A DNA stretch of 64,000 bases, from the NCBI RefSeq assembly GCF_000001735.4, contig NC_003076.8, positions 682,001-746,000 of the forward strand, read 5' to 3'. The notes beneath the pieces were generated by a model. The model made no database searches. It was given only the letters and a program-made list of their open reading frames with translations, and had not been told where the DNA came from. The DNA is from Arabidopsis thaliana (Eukaryota; Streptophyta; Magnoliopsida; Brassicales; Brassicaceae). The translations under genes were made by a program, and so were the position numbers. This document shows, in pieces, positions 49,198-60,800 of this stretch (position 1 is its first letter; every line of letters starts with the position of its first letter).

Positions 49198-52061
49198 GTA
49201 GGGTTTAGGTCTCTCACGTGATTAGTCAATAATTGCACTAATCTTAATTAATTAATCGCTGGTATGACTAATTTAATTTGCATTGTTTAGGATAATTTGA
49301 CTGTGTTTTAGATATAGTAGAGGAAACAAATTTGTATAAAGATTTGTAACCATACATATAACGTAAGGTGTAGATATGTTTGGCATTCAAAAAAAAAATG
49401 TTTAACAATACACTATGTAATCATTTTCAATTTGTAAATTTACATTATCTGTTTGATTTTAGTATGCTATTTAAATTTTGGCAATCAAACAAAACATAAC
49501 TTTTTCTAGCTTCTAGAGCAATTCAAAACAAAATTTACATATTCGAGAATTGAACCGTAGTATTATTCTTTTATGTTTTACGTTATTGTAAAGTACTAAA
49601 ATGTATAAATGTTTGAGCAAACCATGTTTGACTTGTTGTTATAAGAAAAAAGAAAAAAAGAGCTAATTCTGGCCCAACGTATAGATGGGCTTATATATTG
49701 TAGGCCATTTGTTCGATACTAAAGACCAATTGAAGACCCAAAATGTAAATATGTTTGTAAATTCATTTTATTACTAATCCGATATTAGATCATTGATGCA
49801 TAAGTTAATGCATGGTAATGACATATGAAAAATAAGACAAAAAAAAGATGGGTGGGTGTGAAAATGAAAGGAGGCGTGCCTTAAGGAAAAACACAGCCAT
49901 GAAATAGCTGTAGAGATGGATATGGACCCATTACAATTTATGATTTATGAATAAGAGAACCACGAAGATGTTAGACAAAATTATTTATGGAGTTCTCTCA
50001 CTAGCACTTATAATATATAGTAGTACTATATACTATATAATACCAAATATTTAAATTTGACTTCCCCAAGACTGAGACATCTCTGATCACCTATATTCTT
50101 GAAAATTCAACTTTTTTTTTATTTGTGATTTTATTAGTATCTCATTTTATGAAACCACAATGATTTGAAAACGGATGTCGTTGGATTTTTAAGATTATAC
50201 TGTTCAAGGTTTGATGGTTTTCTTAAAAAGGTTTCGAATAAATATGAATCAAAATATAGTTCTTTTCGCATCTCAGTACGGTGACAAGGAATACAAAATG
50301 AAGAAAGAAAAAAATGACATTTTGAAATTTCACTTATAAGTCAAAAGGTTTTCTTTTGTTTTAAGAGTATGAGATTCTCAAAAGGTTCATGCATGCATAA
50401 TTGCATATTCATTGGAATGTACGGATGTACTTCGGTTATATATAAACTATATAATATTTCAATAAGGATTTAAAGCTTTCAAACAAGCTAGTTGATGATT
50501 TTTGGAGTCAAACTTTCTTAAACATGACTACATGAGTATAGTTATTGGTCCAATTTGTACGCGTCCATTTTCTATAGGATCGGATAGTCTCTGGCTTCAA
50601 TTAGTGATACGTTGGAGTTTGAAGTAAAAAAACGAAGATGAATGTTTTGCTCTGTTTAATATTACAGTAGCATTAATATTATCATCCTACACATATATGT
50701 TTAATGATGGATGAGGAATATAAAATATGTGTTGATAGTGTATATTGGGGGTGCACGATCCATCCATCGACCGACTTGAAATAAATGGAAAGGTAGAGAG
50801 AGTACAGAGATGTACAGTTGTAAGAAATAAGTGGGGGATAGAGGAAACATTATAACATTATCATCTCCTCATTTAATTTTATCATTAAACTCTATATAAT
50901 GTTTCAACTTCATACCAGCGATTTCTCCAATTAATAATGATGTTTATTTAGGAGAATTTTATAAAAATTCTATATTTGTATATCACCGCCAAATTACAAT
51001 AACTGTGAATGGAATGTACTTACCTGTTTTTCTAACGACATTTTCTAAAACGAAATGGAATCTATCATAAATTTTATTTTCTAGCTATGTCAGTTTTTGT
51101 ACTGTAAACTGTAAAGTAATAATACGACCCAAATAAGATTGTCATTGGACTAAAGTCATCACAAAACATAGTTCTAGCAGCGACTTGGATCTTATTGATC
51201 CACTATCGACTTAGGTTTACTTTGGAACGAACTTCGTAACTAAATGTTTGGTTTGGTATGGATTTGTTATTGTATGTGTTCAATATTAACAAAGCAACAT
51301 TTATTTTTCAATAGAGTAAGTAATGCTATATATAAGTCGTCCTTCGACGAAAATAAATGACTACTACTAATGGTCAATAAATACGTTTGGATGCAAGAAA
51401 GATGATACTAGATAGGAACACGAATTCAGCTTGGAAGCCATGAGATTGAAAGCTAATATTGTCCCTCACACATGAACTTGTCTTTTCTTATTTTTATTTT
51501 TAGATGAATGGTCGTGAAAAGAAAAGAAAATTAATACTATGTTCCAGTCTTTTTAACCCGCCATAACATGTTGCCCATCTATACGAATACAAGAGCACAG
51601 TGTTCAAGACTTCAAATACAAGTGGCATACAAATTCAATAATACGAAAGACACAAACATTATTCAAATGGCCATGTAATAAATCAAAATTTTGCATATAT
51701 TGAAAAAACGGATACAATGTAGGTACCTCTTTGCATGGACCTCTAATAAATTGTTTTTTCTTTTCTTTTCAGTTGATCACCTAGAAAAAAAAGATTCTAT
51801 GTTATAGTGGAACAGAACTAGCTACTCACAATAGACAGAGTGATTGGGGAAAAATATATAGAATACAAAGTTAGACATATTTACTTCTCTATTTTAATTA
51901 TTTTGAAGAAACAAAAAACATGACACGTTTTTCAGTCCACGTTATATATAAATATGGCCATCATGTACCTGAAATATCACCATTCAAATTGATTGAGTTT
52001 GTTATACAAAAAAAAAAGAGAAGAAGAAGCCAGAAGTCTGAGAGTTTTATAAGTAACGAAA
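49198..52061. other. Long gene-free region upstream of the peptide gene
   Basis: AT-rich sequence without supported open frames or RNA genes. A TATATAAA box candidate lies at about 51942. The plus frame at 51920-52129 overlaps the peptide gene in another register and is a shadow. Confidence 0.5.
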
Positions 52062-52683
52062 ATGAAATCGACCGTCATGATGATTTTCCTCATTATCTAC
52101 CTCCTCATCGCCGTGCCTTGCTTCGCTAAAGGTATTTTTTTAGTTCTTTGTTTTTCTTAAAACGTTTAACTAGGATTTTTATTTGTATATTATATCGACG
52201 TTGTACTATAAAACATAATTCAGGATCGGAGCAAACGGATTCAGAGGTGTACGAGATCGATTACAGGGGACCAGAGACTCATAACTCTAGACCTCCACCG
52301 GAAACTATGCACGGCAAGCCACCGTACATCCACCATAATACCTCCGCCGCTGGGCTCGGTGCTCATGTAGGAGGAAAGAGTAAGTTGCCATCTCCACCTT
52401 TACTAATATTTATTTATGGCATTTACGTAAATATGAGTCTTTGGTTTTTTAAGGGGAAAAAGGTAAATAACAGTCATTAAATGATATATTTATTATTATC
52501 AAATATTCAAATTGTATATTTTATTCTTATTCTTCGAAATTATTATGATCCAATCAAATGAAGTAAATTTCCCTTTCTTGCATATAATGGTGACCAAAAC
52601 ATGCAGGATTAATTAATTAACTCTGAATTTGTTTCCAAATTCCATGTATTTTGATATGTTCTCTTCTCCATATATCAGACTAG
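52062..52683 (+). CDS. Small secreted peptide precursor, 76 residues
   Basis: Exons 52062-52131, 52224-52379 and 52679-52683 join in phase, the last contributing only the final Asn and the stop. The N-terminus MKSTVMMIFLIIYLLIAVPC is a clear signal peptide, probably cut after CFA (about residue 22). The mature part is short and cysteine-free. It is rich in Pro, His and Gly: GSEQTDSEVYEIDYRGPETH, then NSRPPPETMHGKPPYIHHNT. The acidic-DY motif (EIDY) is the context used by tyrosylprotein sulfotransferase, and the DYxxP / PP / HHN pattern recalls sulfated peptide hormones of the PSY and RGF/GLV families. It matches no consensus exactly. I believe this is At5g03120. Peptide-hormone function is an inference. 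Confidence 0.75.
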
Positions 52684-54056
52684 AGAGAGAGCGAGACCTT
52701 TTCCAAGGAGAAGACTCAGAAGTTGAAGAGGAAGATTACGAGAGTTGTGATATATATATGAGTAATTAATGATGTTAATTGATACAAATTTATACTTTAA
52801 TTATTTATCATATGAAGATGATCATCGATGTGTGATCAGTACAGTTAGTGTGAATAACACACTACTCTCCTGATGTCATGTCCGGTCTTTTATTTATTTC
52901 ATTTTTCAATTCTCATGCACCGTTCTCTATATCATTTTTTTCGGTCTGAATCGTTTTGAACTTTTTTTTTTTTAATTATTAAATCAGGGTAATGTGTCAC
53001 TAAATGAATATCAATATAGTAATTGTTTAAATGTTTGTTTAAAACGATAAATGTATAATAATTTTGCACTCTCCATATACAAAATGTTTGGGATGTTGTT
53101 ATTACAATTACAAATACGTTTATTATATCATCTATTTTGTATCTATGTTTACAAATAAGTGTATTATATACTAACATAAGAATATTGGACTATATTATAT
53201 TTGATATTAAGAAAATATTTAGACACTCCAACTCCAAGAATGCAAGATTGCAACTTTGCAAGGTGCCAAGGTCTGAAACAATCCAAACACTTATCATTGA
53301 CAACTGACGAGGTTTATTTTGGTTGTTGTCTTTCTTTTATTATTCTATGAAAATTATAATTTAAAATTCGCAAGAAATTGTTTGTATTATTGTAACTTGT
53401 ACATGATATTCAACAAATTAAAATTATGATATAGATGATCATATATGGAGTAATCTAAGACACTGGCTCCTTCGGACCCACCTTTTAATCACTTCCTCAA
53501 TCATTTTCATTTTTCAATTATTCATTCATTTTAAAACTGGACCATGTGTATTATTTATCACAATTTTTAGCCAGTACAGTACCATTTCTTTCGCCTGAGA
53601 GAAAAGTTTATGAATTATGAAAACTTTGTAATAGAGAGTTTGATTTGATTTATTTTATGATCTGTCAATGTTGGAGTATAATTATTTATAAACATGACTT
53701 TTTAATGACACACGAACACGAGTACACGACAAATGTTCTATTTAAAATCTATATCTTTGTAGTTTTTAATGACACATTACTATTATTTATATCTTTGCAA
53801 ACGCTTTTTATTTTAATTAAATTTTAACGGCATGCTTAGTCAGTTTTTTTTTTATGTAATATAAACTTTAATTAAAAGAAAAACCTTTTGCAAAAAAAAC
53901 CTAAAAAGATGAAAAACACTTTTTTATGAAAATGCCAAGAATAATAACATTAAAGAGAAGAAACAAACTAGGGATACATCGGCCGACTTATGTTGAAAAT
54001 ACTATAGGCCTCATAAACAGAATGGGCCGTGGCTTTAAGCCCAGTTAATAACTAAT
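52684..54056. other. Gene-free region
   Basis: 3' sequence of the peptide gene, then AT-rich spacer without supported genes. At 53827-53845 it contains the word ACGGCATGCTTAGTCAG, also found in the repeat array at 41.7-42.6 kb. Confidence 0.5.
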
Positions 54057-54255
54057 GAAACTCGTTCAGCTGGGGTTGAACAAGTTCTTGATGTTGGATG
54101 TGGAGTTGCTAGCTTTGCAGCTTATCTTCTTCCTTTAGGTATAAAGACAATGTATTTTACCCCTAAAGATGGTCATGAGCTCTGCCATAGCCACCAATGT
54201 CTTTTGATATGGTTCACTGTTCGAGATGTAGTCTTGATTGGCATGAAAATGGTAC
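54057..54255 (+). pseudogene. Fragment of a plant PMT-type (DUF248) methyltransferase gene
   Basis: The sequence reads VLDVGCGVASFAAYLLPLGI, then KT, a decayed PKDGHE, an ISAIAT-like remnant, and SFDMVHCSRCSLDWHENG after small changes of frame. These are the SAM-binding motif and following conserved blocks of the Golgi pectin-methyltransferase-like family. The stretch between PKDGHE and SFDMVHC is shortened and out of frame. A GT at 54251 right after HENG looks like a retained splice donor, so the copy is genomic rather than a cDNA. Only a small part of a roughly 600-residue protein is present. Confidence 0.8.
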
Positions 54256-54416
54256 GACTCTTGTGTTCTTCTTTCTGTTTCTAAATGCCTTGCTTGGTTT
54301 TGTATCAATTGGAACTAAAGACAGTCATCTGGGCTTGATTCTGCAGATGGTATCTTGATATTATTATTTTGTTTCTAAGATTTGGGAAATTCTTTTTTTG
54401 TTTTGTTTTGTTGTAG

Positions 54417-54745
54417 AGAGGTTGGTCCAGGAGCAGTAAAGACAAACATAATGCACGAGCTCCTTCATATATATACAAGCCATTGCATTTTGTGGTCTCA
54501 AGATTCTTGGACTCATGCAGTCTTCGGAGGATGCAGCTAAATCTGTCATTGATGATGTAGTAGCTCCACCTGTAAGATCTGCTCTTTAGGATTTCTTCAT
54601 CTTATCTACATAATGTGGTTGATCTGCTCCATTGTATCTTCAGTACTTTCCCGTGAACAAAAATTTGCTAAAGAACGTTGGGACACATCATGTCACTTAT
54701 TTAACGAATTGCAGCAAACTCACACTTGAAGATCAAAGAGCTTCT
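54417..54745 (+). pseudogene. Fragment of a short-chain dehydrogenase/reductase gene
   Basis: Reading across small frame changes gives VGPGAVKTNIM, an ILGLMQSSEDAAKSVIDDVV block followed by APP, and, after an intron-like GTAAGATCTG, YFP and later AKERWDTSCHLFNELQ. These correspond to the PG-x-VxT segment and the C-terminal part of plant SDRs related to FOREVER YOUNG/retinol dehydrogenase-like proteins. No Rossmann GxxxGIG or YxxxK motif is present, so only the 3' end of the gene was captured or retained. Confidence 0.75.
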
Positions 54746-55749
54746 AGTGGTTGCTTGCTTATGACATAATCCTAGCATCCAAACTCTATCAACTTCTGGT
54801 TTCTTGTAGTACTTGTAAACAAACGCACACCTGCTTAAGTAGAATAAGGGCCAATGCTTCACCACTAAAAAAAAGTTTAGTTAAAGTTTTGATTTGATTT
54901 ATTATAATATTTTGTATATTGATTGATGTTAGAAATTAGTAAGATTCCCATTTAGTGTATGCCAATTTTTTATGATTATGACCAACCTCCATTTTCTAAC
55001 ATATTTTATTTAGTTAGACTTTGCCATTCTTCTACTCAATCTCTTGCTCACTTTTTGTATTACTTTTTCTTTCTATTGCATGAGATAATTTGTCTGAATT
55101 TTGTTAGTAAAAACACTTACCAAAATCTAGACGTTAACTTGAACTTGAATTACAAGACGTTTTTATTACTAATGCCAGAGTTTATATCATTCAAGCCAAC
55201 TGTATGTAAGCCACACAACGCTCTGCAAGCTATGTATTCTTATTATGCAAAAACAACTTTTTTGGTGGACGCAAAAGAACAACATTTTGTGTGATATGAT
55301 ACTACGAGTGGTCTACTTGATATGTTGGTATGATTACCAACCAAATTATACAGGTTATACAGTTTTTTTCTCTGCTCCCACTTGTAGTTAACTAATTATA
55401 GACATGGGACCAATTTCCAAACCCTTTCTTATACAGTAGAACTCTTATCAAATTCAACGTAAAGAAAGCGACATTCACCAAACTTTACCATCCAAAGTTG
55501 AACTAGTAAAAGTGTCGAACTATTATAGTATTTCTCTCTACTGAAATTGAACTATTTTATACACATTGTTACAAACTGTAGTCTTGACTCTTGAGGTTCC
55601 AAAACCAAGAATTATTAAAATCGAACAGAAAATATACATGTAAATCCAACATTTTTACAATTAGTATGTTTTTGGTTTTTGTTTATTTTCAATTTACGTA
55701 CAAAATTGTGCTTCGTATTTTATATTAATTGTCATTTGAATAATTTATT
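54746..55749. other. Gene-free region, 3' side of LECRK-VIII.2
   Basis: AT-rich, no supported gene. The 111-codon frame at 54959-55294 has no homology that I recognise and no favourable context. The end overlaps the 3' UTR of the minus-strand receptor kinase. Confidence 0.5.
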
Positions 55750-57885
55750 TCAAACCGATCGGTCCTTGCCGACAATGAAGATGTCGTGTTCCGACGAGGA
55801 ACAAGAAGTCGTTGAAATCGGAGCCAAAACTTCATTACAGTCCGATACACTGTCTTGTAACGTAAGCAATAACTCCGACGTACTAAAACTCATCGACGAC
55901 GACGGTTTCGCAATCGGAACTTCCGGCACATCAGCTTCACCAACAAGAATCTGAACCACACTTCTCATAGTGGGCCTGGTGACCGGATCGGGTTGTGAAC
56001 AAGCAAGGCCCACCATCATAACCCGACTCATCTCCTCCGGGTTAAACTCACTCAACCGCTCGTCCACGGCGGTCAATAACTTCCCTTCTCTATACAAACC
56101 CCAAACCCAATCTACCAAACTCGACCTCAAACCGGGTCTTAAACCGGGTTCCGGTTCGGGTCGGGTTATGGGTCTTCTACCAGTGCATACTTCTAAAACA
56201 ACGGCTCCGTAGCTAAAAACGTCGGTTTTCTCCGTCGCTCGACCGGTTAACAAATACTCCGGCGCTAAATACCCCATTGTTCCAGCGGCGGCGGTTGCGT
56301 CCGGCGATTTATCGTGCTCCGTTTGCCTCGCGAGTCCAAAATCACCTAACTTCGGATTAAAATTCGCGTCGAGCATAATGTTACTTGTTTTAACATCACG
56401 GTGAATGATCTGATTCTCGCACTCTTGATGCAAATAAGCCAAAGCAGAAGCGACTCCAAGAAGTATTTTTCTCCGGTGAGGCCAGGGTAATGTAGTCGGA
56501 GACTCGTAGAGTGCTTTATCAAGTGATCCATTAGGCATTAGATCATAAATTAACAGAATTTCGCCTTTTTCTCTGCAATAGCCTTGAAGACGGAGAAGAT
56601 TCCGGTGACGGAGGGTTCCGATTAGAGATAATTCCGATAAGAATTCTGTGTTTCCTTGAGAAATGTGGCTGCATCTTTTGATTGCGATAATTTCGCCGGA
56701 ATCTTGTAAGATTCCTTTGTAGACGGTGCCGAATGCTCCGTTTCCGATGACTCTCGATGAGCTGAAACAGTCGGTGGCTAATTTCAGCTCCTTGTAAGTG
56801 AACTCTCTCGGCGATTTCATTATTTCCGATGCTAAAGATTCAGACTTTCGAGTGTATTTGATCTTTTTAGAGTAAACCCAGATTATCACTCCGGCGAATA
56901 ATGCTAAGAAAAATGCTCCGGCGGTTACTACTCCGGCGACGGCGGCTGGTGATTTTTTACAGAGTTTGTTACGGCAAGAGGACGATGGATCGGCGGTTTT
57001 TCTCCGGACGGTGGATAGGGATGGTGTGATTGATGAAGACGGTGACGACGGAGGAGGAGAATTAGGCATCGGCGGTGGTGATTCCGATGATTCTTCGAAA
57101 GATGAACTAAAGCTCCACCAATCGACACTGTGAATCTCAGTGCTTCCTTGTGTTGATCCAGAGAATCCAACAAACATTGAATCGCTTACGTAACGATCAA
57201 GATCGAGAGGAACCGACAAAATCGGCGATTTAGGTTTCAAGTTTGAGTAAGAGACGTAAACTGTTAAAACCCGACCCGACCCGTCATAAGTGATCCATGA
57301 ATTCACGGCGTTTCCGCTCTTGAGATCGATGTCGACGTTTCCCAAATCGGCTACCGCGGCTGAAACGACGGCGTTTAGATCCAATCCCACGTGGTTCCCG
57401 TTAACGTCTTTGAATTGCACATCCATTAACGTATCGAATTCAACCGCCACAAAACCCGACCCGGATCCGGTTTCTTCGGTTAGACCGAGAAATCCACCGG
57501 TGGATCCTAAGTAATCTTCATCAGGGGAGATTACGAAAGCTAATCCACCGCCAATTGAGGAAGGATTGAGATTCGTTACCGAGAAGGAGAAGTAAGTAGT
57601 GAAACTCGCCGGAGATTTAGTTTCCGGGTGCCGGAATTTTACCGGTTTCCCATAAAGAGCTTTTCCGGCGGTGGAAGTGGGAACAGAGAGTTCACGAGTG
57701 AGCTTAATAGTTCCGTTGTTGAGATGAGCATCGCCGAGAAGTTTGAGGCTTGAGAGAGTCAACGTTCCGAGATCGAATCTCGTCGCCGGGAAATCGCCTC
57801 TGACGTCGGAGGAGCAGAGGAAGGAGGCAAGAATGTGGATGAGAGTTGAGTAAACAGAGAAGAATCTCGGAGGAAGTTTCAACAT
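55750..57885 (-). CDS. LECRK-VIII.2: L-type lectin receptor-like kinase, clade VIII
   Basis: Plasma-membrane receptor kinase; clade VIII members are linked to extracellular-ligand and ROS/immune signalling. Single exon, 711 residues. Signal peptide 1-30 (LIHILASFLC). Legume-lectin domain about 31-268 (GGGLAFVISPDEDYLG, VAVEFDTLMD, NGNHVGLDLN, VGFSGSTQGSTEIHSVDWWS). Pro/Ser-rich spacer about 270-300. Transmembrane about 313-339 (AAVAGVVTAGAFFLALFAGV). Kinase about 380-655 with glycine loop IGNGAFGTVYKG, VAIK-type Lys about 400 (IIAIKRC), catalytic HRDVKTSN (Asp about 497), DFG about 515 and GTMGYLAPEYL. All catalytic residues are intact and it is an RD kinase. Matches At5g03140. Confidence 0.96.
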   Translation of the reverse strand: MLKLPPRFFSVYSTLIHILASFLCSSDVRGDFPATRFDLGTLTLSSLKLLGDAHLNNGTIKLTRELSVPTSTAGKALYGKPVKFRHPETKSPASFTTYFSFSVTNLNPSSIGGGLAFVISPDEDYLGSTGGFLGLTEETGSGSGFVAVEFDTLMDVQFKDVNGNHVGLDLNAVVSAAVADLGNVDIDLKSGNAVNSWITYDGSGRVLTVYVSYSNLKPKSPILSVPLDLDRYVSDSMFVGFSGSTQGSTEIHSVDWWSFSSSFEESSESPPPMPNSPPPSSPSSSITPSLSTVRRKTADPSSSCRNKLCKKSPAAVAGVVTAGAFFLALFAGVIIWVYSKKIKYTRKSESLASEIMKSPREFTYKELKLATDCFSSSRVIGNGAFGTVYKGILQDSGEIIAIKRCSHISQGNTEFLSELSLIGTLRHRNLLRLQGYCREKGEILLIYDLMPNGSLDKALYESPTTLPWPHRRKILLGVASALAYLHQECENQIIHRDVKTSNIMLDANFNPKLGDFGLARQTEHDKSPDATAAAGTMGYLAPEYLLTGRATEKTDVFSYGAVVLEVCTGRRPITRPEPEPGLRPGLRSSLVDWVWGLYREGKLLTAVDERLSEFNPEEMSRVMMVGLACSQPDPVTRPTMRSVVQILVGEADVPEVPIAKPSSSMSFSTSELLLTLQDSVSDCNEVLAPISTTSCSSSEHDIFIVGKDRSV

Positions 57886-60800
57886 TAGTTTAAGTTTTTC
57901 ATTGGATTCCTTTGGAGATCTGAGGAAGAATTTGGAGGTTGTTGGGTTCTCTCACTGATACAATCATACAAAAGAGAGACGATGACAAATCTCTACTGAA
58001 TCAGACAGAGGAAGACGAAAGACGACAGAAGAGAGTGGGAAATAAAAAGCAGAAGTGAAGAAGACAGGTGGATCTGCTGATTGACACGTGGAATTATGAA
58101 CTGTTTTAAAAAAATGGAATTTTCCAGCGATGGAGAAGGTCCTCACGTGCAAGCGCGTGTTGGCTTCTGTTTGAGATCTCGTCAAAAAAGTCTTTGGAAG
58201 TCTTTAGTAATGTTATTGACTTTATGGAACTTATGATCAAAGTACTTCTCGAATTAAAGCACTTATTTATTTCAGCGTTATAGAAAAAAATTTTTTAAAA
58301 ATTCATTAGTTGTCATAATAGTTACAGATTTTTTTATTATTTATTATTCTATGTAAGAAATAAACTTATATCGTTGTGAAAGTTTTATGTCATATGATTC
58401 TTTTTATTTGACTTTTATGTTGCATATTGTACCCGTTTTCTTCAAAGATACTTCCTTTTATAATTTTTCGAAAGGAAAGTTCGTATGGATCATCATATCA
58501 GCATAAACAAATAATACTTCAATGTCTTAATCATTATCTCTAACTAATCCACAAGTTCACAACGCAGCCACTCGTTGTCATTACCAGCTCGTGTCGATAT
58601 TTGTATTCCTTGTTGCTTTTGTTTTATGTGTATTTCTTTATCTCCAAATGTACTAAGAGACTGTTAATAAATTTACTTGGTTGGTAGCAAAAAAAAAACA
58701 AGGGAAAATAATCGCCAATCTACGAGACATCGTGTCACAGTTTGAAGTATTTATGTCTATCTGACGTATATTTATTGTGGTCAATATTAGATTTAAGACA
58801 TCTCTTTTTCTTTTCATTTCCTTACTCTTTTGAATTTATAGTCTAAATTTTGGTTGGTGATAAGATTTCCTCAAGTCCTACCAAAAAAAAAAAGATTTCC
58901 TCAAATGGAAACGTACTAGTACAAAACTTAAAAAGCCTCAAACGTATCTTATGGACTTGGGCCTGATATAAACAAACTTGTTATTAACTTGGGCTTCAGC
59001 CCAAATTGGCACACAAGCTAACGTTGTACAAGAGTGTTATCTCGCGGAGGTGGGGATAATCCTGATGAAAATTAAAGAGCCTCCATATTAGTATGTTTAT
59101 GTGGGCTTTTAATTGCGAAGAAACAAAACAGATCAATTACTATCTGGGTTTCTATTGGGCCTAAGGATTTGGGCCTATCCTCTTTATCTACTAGCCCATA
59201 TTGTTTTTCATACAAAGCAAAGTGAATATTAGTCTTTCAAAGCGGGGATGTTTAATTAAAATCATGTCGGTCCCTGACCTTGTGTTCTAGTTGTAACTTG
59301 TACTTGTAACATACTAACATTGAACCCACAACGTATCTGTCTTTCAAAGTTCCAACTAAAATAAACTAGAAAACTAATGCTGAAAAAAGAAGAAGAAGAA
59401 AATGTCGATATTTCATGCTCAAAATAATGCATCACTATAGCTTTCAAAGAACAGAATAGAGGAATGGGACCTCATATCCGAAAAACATACCTTTATATAA
59501 AATTCTGATGTAATGTCTTTGGTTTATCAAAATCATGTTTTTCTCTTTAAACGTTGAAATGATAGATAATGCTTTACAATGACGTCGAACTAATTTTTTT
59601 GAATATTGACCGGTTGAGTTTAATAAGACCGGCGTCCATATTCAAATAGAATTGTGACACAGTAATAATTAATAAAATACAAGTTGAGATATAAAATGAA
59701 GTTTGTAACAATATTAATTAGTTGCTGCTCATTTCATAATTGTATGCATATCTATTCAAATTTAACTATACATCTAAGCACTTTTATGGTTGAAGCCAAA
59801 ATAATTAATTAAGTTTGTATATTTGTGTATATGCATATAATTAATGTGTGACTATGATAATAATTATAATAATACGTTTCTTAATCGTAGACACAAACTT
59901 TGGATACCAAGAGGGGAATATGATAGCATCCAATGGACCAAAAGAAGGCAAACACAAAAGGCCAAAAGAGAGGTTGAGTTGCATTATTTATGGAATTTTT
60001 AATGTAATCTAATCTAATCTATAATATATGATAATTATTGTACTACTAGTTCATTTTATTTAATATCTAGACAATCGTCTTTCATAAGAAAAAAAAACAA
60101 AAATTAAAAACTACGGTCGGTCTTCATATATCTGTATGTCTGCGTTAATATTTATACTTTTTTCAAGACATCTTTTTTCTTCTTTTTTTTTGCTATTTAG
60201 AAAGTTCAGACCCATTATCTTAATATTGTGATGCGTCAACTGTATTTGGTAACTAGCAAGTGGAACTAGAAGCGTTTAAGAAACCCATCGCTATTAGACT
60301 TGAATCCAAAATCATATTCATAGTAGACTCACAGTCACTATTATCAAAAGGATGATAATAGAAGACTGATATGCTCATGAGCTTCTATATGACTGAAGAT
60401 GATTGATGAATAAAAAAAACTATGATTCAAAGGGATGATAATAGAAGACCAATGTGCATGAGAATCATAGCTCCAAAAAGAGGGTCCTACAGACAGAGAG
60501 ACAGGCGTCACGGACTGTCCTATCGTCTTCATCGGGAAATGCCAAAAGATCCTCTCTCTCTCTCTCACATTACACAAATAACATGCAACATGCTATGTTT
60601 GGTCCAACTTGTAATTATGCCTTAATCATTTCTTTTGATCTATTTCCTTAAAGGCAATTCCCTTTTCTTGTAACTTCCTCGATTGCACAAACCAAAAGAA
60701 GAAAAGCAAAAGATGATCACACTTGAATGAGTAAGAAAATAATTTGTAGTCCATTCAAGAAATCCAATAATTTTATTTTGTCCAAAGCACATGATCAATC

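Noticed and set aside
51920-52129. 69-codon open frame overlapping the peptide gene
   Set aside because: It is in a different frame from the signal-peptide exon, which has much better features.
54959-55294. 111-codon plus-strand open frame near the receptor kinase 3' end
   Set aside because: AT-rich codon use, no family, no splice or promoter context.
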